This document shows positions 43,351-55,790 of a stretch of DNA of 64,000 nt, one piece after another (the first letter of the stretch is position 1; the number at the start of each line of letters is the position of its first letter). Source of the stretch: Urechis unicinctus (lineage: Eukaryota > Annelida > Polychaeta > Xenopneusta > Urechidae). The position numbers were made by a program, and so were the translations under genes. The stretch covers positions 53,421,335 through 53,485,334 of the forward strand of contig CM067354.1 of the NCBI GenBank assembly GCA_034190875.2, read 5' to 3'. Under the pieces are notes generated by a model. The model was not told where the DNA came from. It made no database searches and was given only the letters and a program-made list of their open reading frames with translations.

Positions 43351-44600
43351 AACAAATGATGAATAGTGTTATTTGTTAATAGCGCCCTAGCATTCAAAAG
43401 GAGCGACAGACATTTCCATTGTAGAAAATTGAACTCAACGATTCATTCAACATAACTTTTTTGACTACACTGTTTTGCATTCGGCTGGCGCTTCGCTGCG
43501 AAACAGTCTTACCTCTGTCAGCACTGATTAAGTGATATCGTTCCAAATACCAACTTAAGTTTGTAACAATTTTGTCAGACGTGAAAGCATTGCTAAAGAT
43601 AATGAATATGAGAGCATTTATGCACTGCCAGTTCATTATTTAATGTTATATTTCATATTGTTATGAATCTAAATATGGCTTTCAATGCATATTGCTCTTT
43701 TGTTAAAATGGTAATCAAGAAAAATCCAAAACTAACTCATTAAACTGCTGTCGCCTTATGCATATACACCGTAATTCATGTCCCATTATAATAGGGTTAC
43801 CATATTTAGCCGCTTAATTTGGCAGTCCAATATCTGGTAATCTATGCCAAGTGTGTGAATCAGTTTGTGGCATCGAGGTCAATATGAATTTTGCATATGC
43901 GCATACCAAATAAGTGGTGTTCCTTAAACCTTAGATATGATAAGCATGCGTATTAAAGGCCTCATGAAAGGGTGTTTTACCACCTCAGTATTTAAACATA
44001 TCAATTAGGAGACGCATTTGTGCTCGGGTTTATGATTTACTGTATTCAGCATTCTTCATCGTTGTTTGAATTGATTAACAGCTATTGCAGCGTTATAAGT
44101 ATAGTCAGACGATGCCTCAAACACATTAATTAATTTAATGTTAGCCTACAGGACAAATAATTGTTTTATCGAGGATGATATATTTATCGGAAACATTGGC
44201 GGATTCCCAGTAAACAACCAAACAAAACAGTGTGCTATGCTGTAACATACAAGATGTACACACTTGTGATTGCATTCGCATGAAATATACTTATATCGTA
44301 ACAACGAGACGCACTTTCCAATAAAAGGCAGTTTAAGCGCTTATTCATTGCTCAATCTTTTGTGTAATTTCTCCAACTTCTAGTACATGTATCGAAATGG
44401 TCGATTAAAATGGGTCCCTGCGTTTTCTACTGGAGTAGATGAGCTTCACGAACAGTTCGGTTAACATTGCAGTGCAGCAAAAAAAAACCCAATACCTGTA
44501 TAAGCTTACTCGAGTAAGGGAGTATTTCAAACACTTTGGAAAGATATTTCTGTTAAGCACCAGATACAAATCATTTGGAACTTTATTCCCAGGCTGATAT
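43350..44600. other. Intergenic, nothing recognised
   Basis: Short chance frames only, for example an 80-codon one at 43394-43636 minus with no partner copy. No RNA gene is seen. Confidence 0.5.
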
Positions 44601-45169
44601 TTGTAAGCTCATAAGACATTTTGCTCGCTATCGTTTAACATAAATGACTTAACTGAAACCTCATTCTGTATACCGAATTGTTTTATTCATACGACTTCAT
44701 GCTACCACTGTAGTGCTACTTGAAGTATAATTTGTGGTCTTGATGTGGGCATTGAGTGTAAATCCTAAGATACACCAATTAATCCCTCTGAATGGTAACC
44801 TTTAAGGTTTATATGTTATAAGCTAGTCGTGCATGCACCATAAAGTTTCAAGCATTTGATAAAGTTATCTGAGGAAAAGCGTTTGCGTTGAAAATGCCGT
44901 CGTGTTCGCCAATGTATATCCAAGTTCATGGATTGCAATATATTAATAGATTAAGATCGTATACGGCATATGTACCTGTTCACTAGACGACAGGATGACA
45001 TTATATTGCTTAAACAACAGTACGTCCTATTACATCAGGCACCGTGGATTAGGTATGCATAACACAAATTACATACCGTATATATTTCGCAAATATTATT
45101 CGAATGACATAAGTTATAAATTGGAATTCCCATTGACGTTATCTGAGAGATAATTATATCATCTTCATT

Positions 45170-45240
45170 TGATAGCTCATGGTCCTCGTCAGAACACTGC
45201 CTCGTGTTGTCGCATTGTATATGAGAAAAAATCTCAACTC
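45170..45240 (+). pseudogene. Module c fragment
   Basis: It reads LHLIAHGPRQNTASCCRIVY in the frame used by the other copies. The N-terminal half is absent. Confidence 0.35.
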
Positions 45241-46704
45241 ATTATTCACAACTATACGAAATTTAATTGTCAACTGATTGGGTGTTAATAGTGCCTAGCT
45301 ATATGATAATGCCAGTCATAGGGCCAATTATATACAAAATTGTTATCACTTTGACTGCTTCGGATCAATGATGTTTTACATAAGACGCAGACACACTTAA
45401 GCTCTCTGTGTTTTGTAATATGGTTAATTAAGAGCACAATTATATTTGATGTACAAATACTGCTTCATCAATATTTGCATGCTAAGACTTTATGTAGCCT
45501 GCACCTGTCTATCGCTGATAAGATAGCCATACCTACGATAACCAATTAGTGGATATTCCAAGATTTATTTATCGGCGAGTTACCCTTCCTTTGCAAGGAA
45601 ACACTCCTGTTAGTCGACACCCGTCTATCTAAGATAGAGATATGGATGCCCATGGTAACTCCTCGTTCGATCAGCCCAGCTCTATCGTTACTGTAGAATC
45701 GCCTTCCATATAGATGTATGTCGCTTTTGTGGGGACTGGTCATGCATTGACGCTATTTGACGGTGGTCATGCAATACATTGATCAGACATCGCGTGATTT
45801 ACTAGCGCAAATGGGTCTTTCTACAGGATTTCAAACGTGGACGACTGGCTGTTTGAAGAGAACGAGGATATGCACGTTGGTTTTACTATCTAATTGTCAC
45901 TTGTATTCACATCCTTGAACTACAACTCATTCCCTCCTATCTCTTAATTGGTGCAGTTTGAATACAAACCGTAAAAACACACCACACTTAGCAAATGTAC
46001 ACATCAGTATATAGCTTATTGGATCAGATGAATCTGACCATCGTACTTCAATCATTGACAGGATAATTTTTCGTTGTGTCTTGGCAGCGTTTACGATATT
46101 GAACAATGGCGTGAAATAAAGGTTATATCTCTCAAAACCGCTCAATAGCACACAAATGACTTCAAGACTCGTTTATTATTAATGCAGTGCACTCGAAGAG
46201 GTCTGTATATTTTCGAAAGGATCAAAGCCTTGATATGGTATCTAGTCTTTCCATGCTAACGCAGCCATCATACAAATTTATAAGCCGCCGTTTAAATAGA
46301 AATGACGTAATAGCCAGGCTGTCCATAATCATCACGTGGCCACAGCATGTAATAACTACCCGCTGTTACACATCCAAAGGGATATAAGGGGTTGGGAAAT
46401 TATTATTAACAGTTGATTATATATATAAAGTTTAACATACTTTTCGTCTCTCAAAAAGGGAACCGTGATGAGTGAAGCTATAAAATATGATTTCATTGCA
46501 ATACACAACTATGAAAATAATATGTCACTCCACATATGCTGTTAATACTTGATCAAGAATATATATTGTATGTCTCATCTTTCTGCTAAATGTAATAAGA
46601 AGGGTCCACATTATCACCATGGATGACCTAATGAATAAGACAAGTGCGATTCCAGGCACAAATAAAAATGGTAATGCAGTATTGTAAATGTCAGCAAATT
46701 TGCG

Positions 46705-47109
46705 GCATTCAATATAACTTACAACGGGTGCGTCTTCTTGGATGTCGTGTTAATCAACCGTATGATCGGCATGAATGTTAGCTTGCAAAAGAAGTTATCG
46801 ATTGCAATTCAGGAAATATATTATAACAGCTATTTTGCAACGCAAATGATAAATCAAGTTGAGATGCATGATAATCACTTATTCGTTCCGCATAGTCACT
46901 TTCTCTCACCTAAATATATTGCCCGCCATGTCATTGTCATAGATGATACACTACGCACTCTTAGACAACATTGGTGTAATAATCATCGTATTTATAGTCT
47001 GGGCAAGACAAAAAACATGCAGTTACTAATTTTAACTCCTGTAAAGCATGTGACCTCGCTACATTTTCAGCATTATTCTCGAATTAGTGTACTCATATCA
47101 ATCACTTAG
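46705..47109 (+). pseudogene. Protein-like module d, longest copy
   Basis: An open frame of about 134 codons containing FNITYN, VFLDVVLINRMIGMNV and later SPKYIARHVIVIDDTLRTLR. Relative to the copy at 21474 it carries an in-frame insertion of about 25 codons, shared in part with 58.8 kb. No domain is recognised. Confidence 0.3.
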
Positions 47110-48369
47110 ATCATAAGAGTAGCCTTTATAGAAAGCGAGTACCATATTTGATTAATGTATATGCATCAAATCCCTTTCTTAATATGGCCGCTATTGCATA
47201 ATGGCAACAAAGCCCATTTTTATGCCATAAATATACTGAAAAAGTTTCATCTACACCACCCCAGGTCGCCGCCGCCTTCATCCAATTCTCAAAACTCTGA
47301 CAGCAAATCGACCATTACCACCAACACTGGGGAACTTCCGTCGAGCTAATGGCATTCGATATTTTTACACATCTCTCACTAAGCTTGATTGGACAGTCAA
47401 ATGTATCATTCCACTTCCATTAGCGGGTGTTATTTAATGCCATGGAATACAGGTCAACATAGATGTGCATTTAGATAATTCATTTTACGCCAACATAATG
47501 ATCTGTATAGTTTATTGGTAATCCTGATCCCTAGTGTTGGAAACACCTATGCCACAGCAGCCGCCCATGCAAAGGTCACGTGTCAGTTAAGTAAGTTAAG
47601 CTGAGTATGCATGTTGCAGAATATAAAGTACTGATTTTAGCTCGATTCATTTTAGCTAATTTAGTCTTCACTTAACCTATTAATCTGCACAGGCGAAGCC
47701 TCACGATCGTTAGGGAAGATGATAAACATATTGCTCTGCTATTTAACCATAAAGATAGTATACTTCAGTTCTGACATGTGCGATGCACGAAATGACCACT
47801 CAAGCAATTAAATAGACTATTGTTATATACCGTATTTATACAGTTAAATGAGAATATTATCCTTTGTTTGTGGTTTTACTAATCGCATTCCAAATCACAC
47901 TTAGAACTCCTCCTAGATGCTAACGTATTCGGCCAGATTCGTATTTGAACGCAATCTTATGATGCATGTTCATAACTTTCAAAATGTCATTTGCCACAAT
48001 ATGAGCAGTATCGTAATCATGAACTCGTTTATAATGCAAACATTCCATTCACAACATGTCCACTGCGACACATTATGATAAGCCTGCTGATTGTCTACGT
48101 CATTCGACGCTCTTGCATAGATCAGCCATTACCGTCAAAGTGCAGTGAAAAGAGCGCGATGATGTCTTCTTAATGGAAGGATAGCATATCTAGATATGTG
48201 TATGCTGCAAAATCTTTTTCCGAAGGTAACTAAGAGGAGACGCTTGATTAAAAGAAATACAACACCTGATGCCGTTTAACAAGCCACAATTTTAAATTGT
48301 CCAATTAGCTTGTTGTGTAGCATGTTTCATTTTCAACTATATTACGCTCTACTTAAAAGCTTTGTTCAA

Positions 48370-48960
48370 CATCGAACGGTGTCAATGATCTATAAAGCGA
48401 ATTAACTTATCTTCGAATATATTGGAAGATCATCTAATATAAGTAATAACTATTGAGCCAGCAATGAATAATTGCTCGTGGGATCACTAACAAATCGCCA
48501 TCTACAAGAGTGTACAATGAGCAAATATGGGAGTGTATACGTTGTGTTTTCATAATCATTAGTAGCACCATTGCGGTAATTGTCTATTGTAACTGAGGTA
48601 ACCCAGTGCCAACCGACGCTGTTACCAATACACTAGATAACTATGACATTCCGGAATGATGTCTATTGAACAACCACTCAACCATCTTAAGTATAAAGCA
48701 TGATTTAACTCAAGCCGTATTGTTGTATACATTAACGTTTAATTTGAAGTGATTTGATTAATTACTTATGGAGATCTTCGTTCAAAAAATCAAGAAAATT
48801 ACCCAAATCTATATACGGATATTCTAAGTTTCAATACAACCTCCAAAAGTATTACGACAAAACCATTGTGATTTATTGAATTGATGAAGATAGGCTTAAA
48901 CAGTCGGGGCACTAAGCTGGCGGGTTTTGTCAGTCTGCATTAATTGCATAATGACTGAGT
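48370..48960 (+). repeat. Duplicated block (partner of 41.77-42.48 kb)
   Basis: See the landmarks under 41795. The match starts at GAGCCAGCAA (48466), straddling the point where the palindrome arm ends at 41769. Confidence 0.7.
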
Positions 48961-49090
48961 GAAGAGCATATGATCCATGTGGCTAAAGTTCAGTGCGACT
49001 CAAACTCAAATGACCAAACATACAAACACAGTAGGGTGGTGGTATCTCGCAGCAAGGCTGCCCCATGACCAGTCATTTTTCGTCCTATAA

Positions 49091-49155
49091 AACAGCGAGG
49101 CAATACCGAGCGTATATGTATTTTATACATATACGCCCTGAATTGCCTCGTTTTA
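49091..49155. repeat. Strong imperfect hairpin
   Basis: 49110-49121 and 49125-49136 are perfect 12-bp inverted repeats around a 3-base loop. After a 5-base internal bulge on each side the stem continues with 9 perfect pairs (49096-49104 / 49142-49150) and partly into AAAA/TTTT. It could be a fold-back MITE or a small-RNA precursor-like structure. Confidence 0.7.
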
Positions 49156-49499
49156 GTTTTAATAATATCATTCCCGTTGATATCAATGCAATATTGAAGC
49201 TTATTAACATTACCATGGTGAATTGTAAATGTTACCATTCATTTGTAATGCATGGTTATGATCAAGTCCATAAATATCGACATCGCAATAGCATTAACGT
49301 TGACGTATATCATTGCGTCAGCTTGTTGCACAGCATAATCTGTCATGTTATTGTGACGCGGTATCCGAATGGATAATGCGGGTTGCATAAGACAAGTCGA
49401 CCTTACACTACGATGCATCTTTTGTGGGAGATAGACACCAAAAGAGGGTGTTTGGCTAAACCGTTTATCAGTCAGTTAGAATGTGTATAGTTTAGCTGT

Positions 49500-49870
49500 T
49501 TTAGCGAGTCTTCTTCGAGCAACGCTTCCAATCAAGCTTCTCGCTGACAGCACGCCACGCACGTTCATATTGAGAAAGTGGTGTTTATTGTGCGCCAGGT
49601 AAGACACACATACTACACAATATTAGATTTGGTAAAACAACAAGTGTACACATGACATGCGTTGGTCAGATGGTACTGTGAACTGCCATTGCTCTGGTAT
49701 ATAATACAGAGCACATTCTTCAAGCAGGAAAGTGGTATAGCGACGGCGATGAATTAAGACGGATATTATGTTTGTATAGACACTTCCAGTGACTTATCAA
49801 AGGGACGAAAGACAAACGCAGGGCTCTTGAATCATCCCGTCTAATTCTTAAGTGTGTGGCATCTTCCTTA
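49500..49870 (+). repeat. Duplicated segment with conserved CAG/GTAAGA (partner 24.35-24.66 kb)
   Basis: GCTTCTCGCTG, CGCCAGGTAAGACAC and CAGATGGTACTGTGA recur in order. The exon-like part has an in-frame TGA here. Confidence 0.65.
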
Positions 49871-50269
49871 ACAGGTAGATATACCTATGTTAGTTCTATA
49901 CATTGAAGGGATCTTGTATTTCGAAATCGATATCGAAAGCAATAAATTGTATTGCTCAAATGAAAGCTTCTTGATAAAATGGTGATTTATGCGGAGCCCC
50001 TGATGCCCAAGTTAGTGTTTGTCTCGAATAAGTTCATATTTCTTGCACCCTGATTGTATTGATTATATTGTATCGAGGTATCATAGCATTAAATATAATA
50101 TTTCACAAAGCTAACAATTTGTTACCTTCGTTAAACAATTACAATTATCTGTCTTTATTTAGTATCATTGGCTCTCAAGGTTTTGAAGGGACATCATACT
50201 TCCTGTACAAATATGCACATGCAGTAAATACAACATCATCTTTTATGCAGTACTTATCATCATCCCCGT

Positions 50270-52150
50270 CGAGATGTTTATAATAAGCGTTAAGTATATT
50301 GCGATGCGGCTGCTCGCGCCATATCCGAGGTTAGATGTTTGATTTAATACCACGTGTGGTCAGTTCACTTCTTTCAACGATCTAATTGATCGTTTGAAGA
50401 AGCTATCGGTATGTATGAGATTGCTTTGACAGTCAAATGGGCGTTCACCATCATATTCAAAAACATGGAATCTAATAACTTCCGAAACACTGCTGCCACT
50501 AAGAGACAACTTATTTCTTCCTCCATTATGACCTTTGGCCACGCCCCCAATTAACGCATTAAAATCATTTGCAATCGAATTGCTTAATTCAGTTGGTATC
50601 GGTAAGTAGAGGTCGATAATCAATGGCACGGTGAGTCTATTATAATGTGTTCAAAGGAAAACAATTTTATGAGAAAACGTTGGACTGTCGCTGATGCATT
50701 TAGAGCAGCACGAAATTAGCTATAAAGGCCTATATCAAAAAGTTTTTAGCTTAAGATTAAGAGTATATTGATTCATAATACCGTCGTGCATATACGATGA
50801 GTACCTGTGATAAATAACTTTCAAAGAAGGCTGCTCCTGTGACTAACGTTTAATATTCGTTTGCGAACAAATCATTTACGCTGTTTTAAAGATGCATATT
50901 TCACCTTGTTCAAGACAGGTATTGCATGCATTTGGCAACATCGCATCGCGATCATGCACTTTTACCCTTGCACCCTGCCGTCTCAACTAGAGATTCAATT
51001 AGCATTAAAAACAGACAGCAAATACTTTACTTATTTACTTTACCTTCATCATAACAACAAAGATGTTGTACATTTTGGCTGTTATAAATATACGTCGGCA
51101 ATCCTGCAGCTTTTGACTGAAAGTCATGTTGGCACGAAGTGAGGTATCGGACTGCAACTAGCATTTGGACAGCTTGATGTCCATAACCGTTTAGCCATCT
51201 GCATCAAAGATGTTCGAAAACATTATAAATACACCTTCAGTTAAATTGTCATGCTATTTGCTTTTTGATTGGATAATAGCTAAGTTGATATCAAATGTGC
51301 CGAGTTATATCGCTGGTCCTGGCGTATCTACGGAGCACATATACAGTACGACACGAATGTTTTATCAATCAGTCGGTTGGAATGCACACCACACCGATAG
51401 GATCATATTTTAACAGTGGGAGCACAACAGTAAGATTAGAAATGCTTAGTTATCACGGATTACATTCTAACCTCACATTGGGAGCCATTTATGCCATTCT
51501 TGTAGAAGAGCCCCACAAATCAGTTAATTCATTAATTGATTAATTAACTACGACGATTGACAAATAAGTGCAGTCTTCCAAGTGCATAATTCGGCCTCGG
51601 GTACAGTTCTGGTTGCAAAGTGTTCTGTATCCTACTAAGTAGTTTAATGACATCCGTATACACTCTGTGATTATAAAACTTACGATTTGGCATTTGTGAC
51701 GCATTGTTTGATATAAGCATCTGACTAATATATTTGCGCTACGACAGTCAATAATGGAAAGCTCTTACGATATTATGCGCTGTACTAGCAAAGTATTAGT
51801 TGCTGATTAGCTTTCACTACTTCATCATCGGTTGGAAGCCAGCTACAAGTCATCAAAATTATCAACAGACACTTTGTCCAATGCTGTGTAAGGCATGCCA
51901 AAATGATATCATTAAGTATTTAGCGTCTAATGGCAAAAGTGCGTTCTGAATGCAATCACATAAAGAGGATTCTTGAAATATATTATCTACAGGTGGTCAA
52001 CTAGACGTAGGAAAGAAAAAGAAGCTAGCGATACATCATTATTTTTTAAGACACCTGTCATCGTGCGCAGTTATGCTATATTACTAGGACCCGTGCCCGA
52101 CGTGCCAATACATCATGACAAATAATAAATACGTTCTTGAACTCTTTGCT
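50270..52150. repeat. Duplicated block (partner of 4.24-4.99 kb)
   Basis: It contains an open 89-codon minus-strand frame at 50360-50629 (NALIGGVAKGHNGGRNKLSL), whose counterpart in the 4.3-4.6 kb copy is interrupted, so coding is doubtful. Confidence 0.6.
51295..51543 (+). CDS. Possible small coding frame, unrecognised
   Basis: An 82-codon frame whose second half reads like a beta-rich extracellular domain (SGSTTVRLEMLSYHGL, then NLTLGAIYAILVEEP) and carries a possible N-glycosylation site (NLT). No second copy or splice context supports it. Confidence 0.2.
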   Translation: MCRVISLVLAYLRSTYTVRHECFINQSVGMHTTPIGSYFNSGSTTVRLEMLSYHGLHSNLTLGAIYAILVEEPHKSVNSLID

Positions 52151-52489
52151 GATCACCAAGACTATTTGCCTCTACATTTGTGCAACATAAAGCTAGAAAG
52201 GCTTTGGTTTGTCATACTATAAGTTCGTTCGGCTAATCGAGGGCGAATAAATGTGTAAGATTTGCACATAACGAGCTGAATTTATGCATAATAAAGCATG
52301 AGTGATTATCAGTTTGTTAAATGTTGCGTTTCGGCGTTTACAATATCCTTTTTCCAAATTTATCGATGCATGCTACATTTTGGAGAAATAATAGCGACAT
52401 CATCTTATAGGCCCATAGTTGTGAATGCACATGGCAAATATACCAAAATTATTGCTTGACTCTATTAACTGCAAAATATGGTGTATTTA

Positions 52490-53970
52490 ATGATGATGTC
52501 ACGTACCGGGTAGCAAATCAAATTTATACAGGGATCATCTTGTTGGCGGTCAATTTAGTTTAATGCACTCGGTGAGAGGCACATCATTTATTAAGGACCA
52601 TCTCAAATACATTGGTCGCACTGTGGGTGTTATGTCTCCATAGTCATCTTAATCACTCAATTGGCATACTGACGGCCCTCGAGGAATGCTTCTAATACAT
52701 GCAGATGGTCAATGCGGTACTCTATCTAAATTATACACGATAACCGCTCACTCATTCGTATTTGTTTATGGTGAGCCCGGCTGATGGAATGAAGGTATGT
52801 ACCACAGCGGTTTAATTTGCATGCATAACCTCTTGGATGTAAACAAAGATTTTGGAATGTGGTTAATCTATAAAGAGACAGATGCATCAAGTTGGTTCCA
52901 TCATATGAGTTGTAATAAGGTTATCTCCAGTCAACTCATATATCTCTACTGATTATGGTATAAAAAGCAGGCATCTATCCAAGCAATGTTTACCTAGTGC
53001 CGTAGCAATGTTTGAACACGTCTCACATTATGCGTATAATGCAAGTAGGTTTGTAAACACAAATAACAATGATAGTTTAAAATAGAATATTTATCATTTC
53101 AAACTAGGTTTTAATATGCGGTTTGCCCAAGATTGCATCAATAGCATCCTTTCCCCCACTGTTTTCTTATATCTATCTTGTGATATAAGAAATTTGGCCG
53201 GTTGCATGTGAAAAGCTTTCCTCAACTTGAGACGGAACTGTTCCGTAAAAGAAACAGCTGAGATGCATGATGATAGTGGCGTGGTTGACTGGAACTTCGA
53301 CATGCACGCTTAGCTTTGTTGAGCCCTCCTTGGTAAGATATTTCAGTCGGGCGGCGATGATAAGGATATGTGCTGAGGCGGAAAGATCCATATATCTTAA
53401 TTTCCTTCCACAGAGGTTATACATTTATAACAAGTTCGATTATGTGATGCTGAATTTACGGAAACTTATTTTTCTGGCTTGAATAACATGTATAAGGAGC
53501 ATGTTAACAGATATTGATTGATCAATTCATCTAGATAATGATACTTGTTTACTATTAACAACTCTATCTGACCGCTACATAAGTGACACATTATAATTCA
53601 ATAATTCAAAGGCTGAACGTTTAACACAGGGTCTGGCAATGGAACATCCAATCCCATCCTATGGCAATGTGATAATTGATAAACCATTTCAGATTCTGAT
53701 TCAGAAGCGTTCGACGCAATTGGAACGCCTATTGATGATACCTAGTAGAGAAAAATAACAAATCAATTTGACAGCTCACGGTTCTCTTGAACAAACAGCA
53801 TTTCCTCGTGTTTTCATATCGGCATTTTTATTAGATAGTTAAGTCACAGATACCTGAAGAACATAACTAATGAGTATTAAATGAATAGATAATATATAAT
53901 TGTAGTAGGAATCGAGATTCTGATTTCAACAATCATACTAAATGGAATTTGAATGGTTACTTGCTATATA
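52490..53970 (+). repeat. Large duplicated block, copy 4
   Basis: It starts at the GATGTCACGTACCGGGTAGC tract (52496; identical 20-mer at 11042) and continues through GGTGAGCCCGGCTGATGGAA, then TCGGGCGGCGATG near 53347 (also 40329), to module c at 53640-53830. A stop there follows SREK. The middle portion (about 0.9 kb, including the ATCGGATCAATATCAA tract) is missing. Confidence 0.75.
53640..53842 (+). pseudogene. Module c, copy in block 4
   Basis: It reads LAMEHPIPSYGNVIIDKPFQ, LIQKRSTQLERL, then a stop, then QINLTAHGSLEQTA. The N-terminal part is the best preserved of all copies. Confidence 0.35.
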
Positions 53971-54209
53971 GATTATGCCAGCTATTAGGTTTATCATATC
54001 CACAATTGACACATTAATAACCCAATCAATGCTCTGCATAACAAGACTCATTTATCCGGCGCCTGTCTACCTCCGAAAAAGTAATTAATACTCATGGTAA
54101 CCCGCCATTGTATTATCCAAGATTCACCTATGCGTGGATCTTCGTAAGACTGCATCAATCAGCGCCTGTCTATCTCAAATAAAGAGTGTGATGCTCATGG
54201 GATCTAATC

Positions 54210-55330
54210 GTTGGATTAGCCCATCTCTATCTTTGCAGAGGTTTTTCCTTTCAAATGCATGTATGATGCATTTATGGCGTCTGGTGCTGCACCGACCTAC
54301 TTGATGCAAATAAAACTTATCATAGGCTATATTGGCTTCAGGTGTGGTGTTGCTAAGTTCACACCTCCCTATTTGTGAGTAATAGTTCACCTCAATTGCG
54401 CCAAATTCAAAATAAAGTTGGTGTTGCCTGGATGTTGTTATGTGACAATATGCAGCCCTTGTTTACCTGCAAGAGCTACCATATATAACCTGCTACCTCA
54501 CCATTGGCGCAGTAATTATGCAGAATGACATCGCGAGCAGCTAGAAATCATTCATCAAATATTTCTTGCAGGCTTATCTTATATGTCTAGAGATATGCAT
54601 AGGTCGGTACTCAAATATGTTGATACTTAATAAACCAACTCTCCGTGCTTTAAGCAAGTAGACACATAATGTCATCTTACCAGTTGATATACTAGAACGG
54701 CGTATTACTACTTAATTGATTAACACGAATATATCCTCAGCATCACGCTCAACAAGAGACGTGTCGTATTGTTCTTCATTCGCAAATCCGATAATAAATG
54801 TACATTCCCAGATGAAGATATTTATACTAATGGTAACCCATCATGAATTTTCCTTCCTTTAAAAGCCATTCGTCGGCGTCCGTCTCTCGTAGATGACGGG
54901 ATTGATATTCATGGTGAATCATCGATGGATCAGCCCCGCACAATCTATGCTGCATTTGTTCCTGTTAAATGGAAGGGTGCCCCTTCTGTCTGTTGCTGCG
55001 CTGGCGCAACTTAATTTTATTCACTGATCACTAATTGTGTATGTATTAAAGTAGACATTGAAGTGTATATAACTGTGTGTAATATATTTGTAACCAAATT
55101 AATGTTGTGACATATAAAGGTTAAGGCTTTGCCCGACAAAGTTCTTGGAAAACACATCACACCTGAATGTCGGAGCTGGTAAAAACGTTTGCGTACAGCA
55201 TAAAGTTCGCTTCAAGAGAGCCAAGTACTTTTTGAACAACTTAAAACTTTACATGGTATGTGTTGATTATACAATATTGACCTGGCAGCGGTAGCAACAA
55301 CTTGAGCCCCCTTCATCCCATAATTACCAA
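54210..55330 (+). repeat. GATCAGCC block, copy 4
   Basis: Motifs near 54213 and 54931 are followed by the 55.08-55.29 kb partner of the outer palindrome arm. No gene. Confidence 0.65.
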
Positions 55331-55790
55331 GGTATCCAAAGCCATCAAGTGGCCTAAACAAGTGATTAATGAAATGCCAATTCATATCATACTGAAAGTA
55401 CAGGGTTGTGGAACAATCCTTGACATTTGATTATTGATATGATTCAACATTGTTTTCTTTACTCAAAACGAGCTCTGTAATGATTGAAAAAAGAATGCGT
55501 GATTTCACTATATATATCAAAATATGAGTTATTGAATTCAAAATGACATTGAGATGGTTTTAAGATTATTTTGTAATGTTGTTGTTTGTATGTACGCATA
55601 GTTATCTATGTTTCATCTGATATAATTTTGAATTCGCATCTAGCCTTTTACCACTAGCTCAACCTTGGCTTAATTGCTTCCTTCGTAGCCAATGCTACCA
55701 CAGAATTAATCATGATCGCTTAAGGATGAGGGTCAAACCTATTTTATGCCAACAACGTTGACTATATCTAACTGTTAGCTGACTGATGCT
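55330..55790. other. Intergenic, nothing recognised
   Basis: AT-rich. 55560-55760 resembles 19550-19910 (TTGTTGTTTGTATG..CGCATA; TCATAATCACCTAAG-like), another weak repeat. Confidence 0.45.

Larger units (their letters stand above)
44600..48360 (+). repeat. Direct duplication unit, partner 55.79-59.65 kb
   Basis: The ordered match begins at TATACCGAATTGT (44670; partner 55806) and includes TTGTGGTCTTGATGTGGGCATT, CATACCGTATATATTTCGCAAAT, module c (45170/57110), the CCGACACTCCTG-like tract, CTTGATATGGTATCTGGTC (46222/58132) and module d (46700/58715). Early parts are about 85-90% alike. The partner has about 0.9 kb extra at 56.23-57.09 kb. Confidence 0.75.

Noticed and set aside
50360..50629. 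89-codon minus-strand frame
   Set aside because: The homologous segment at 4.3-4.6 kb has stops and frame changes with no sign of codon-level constraint.
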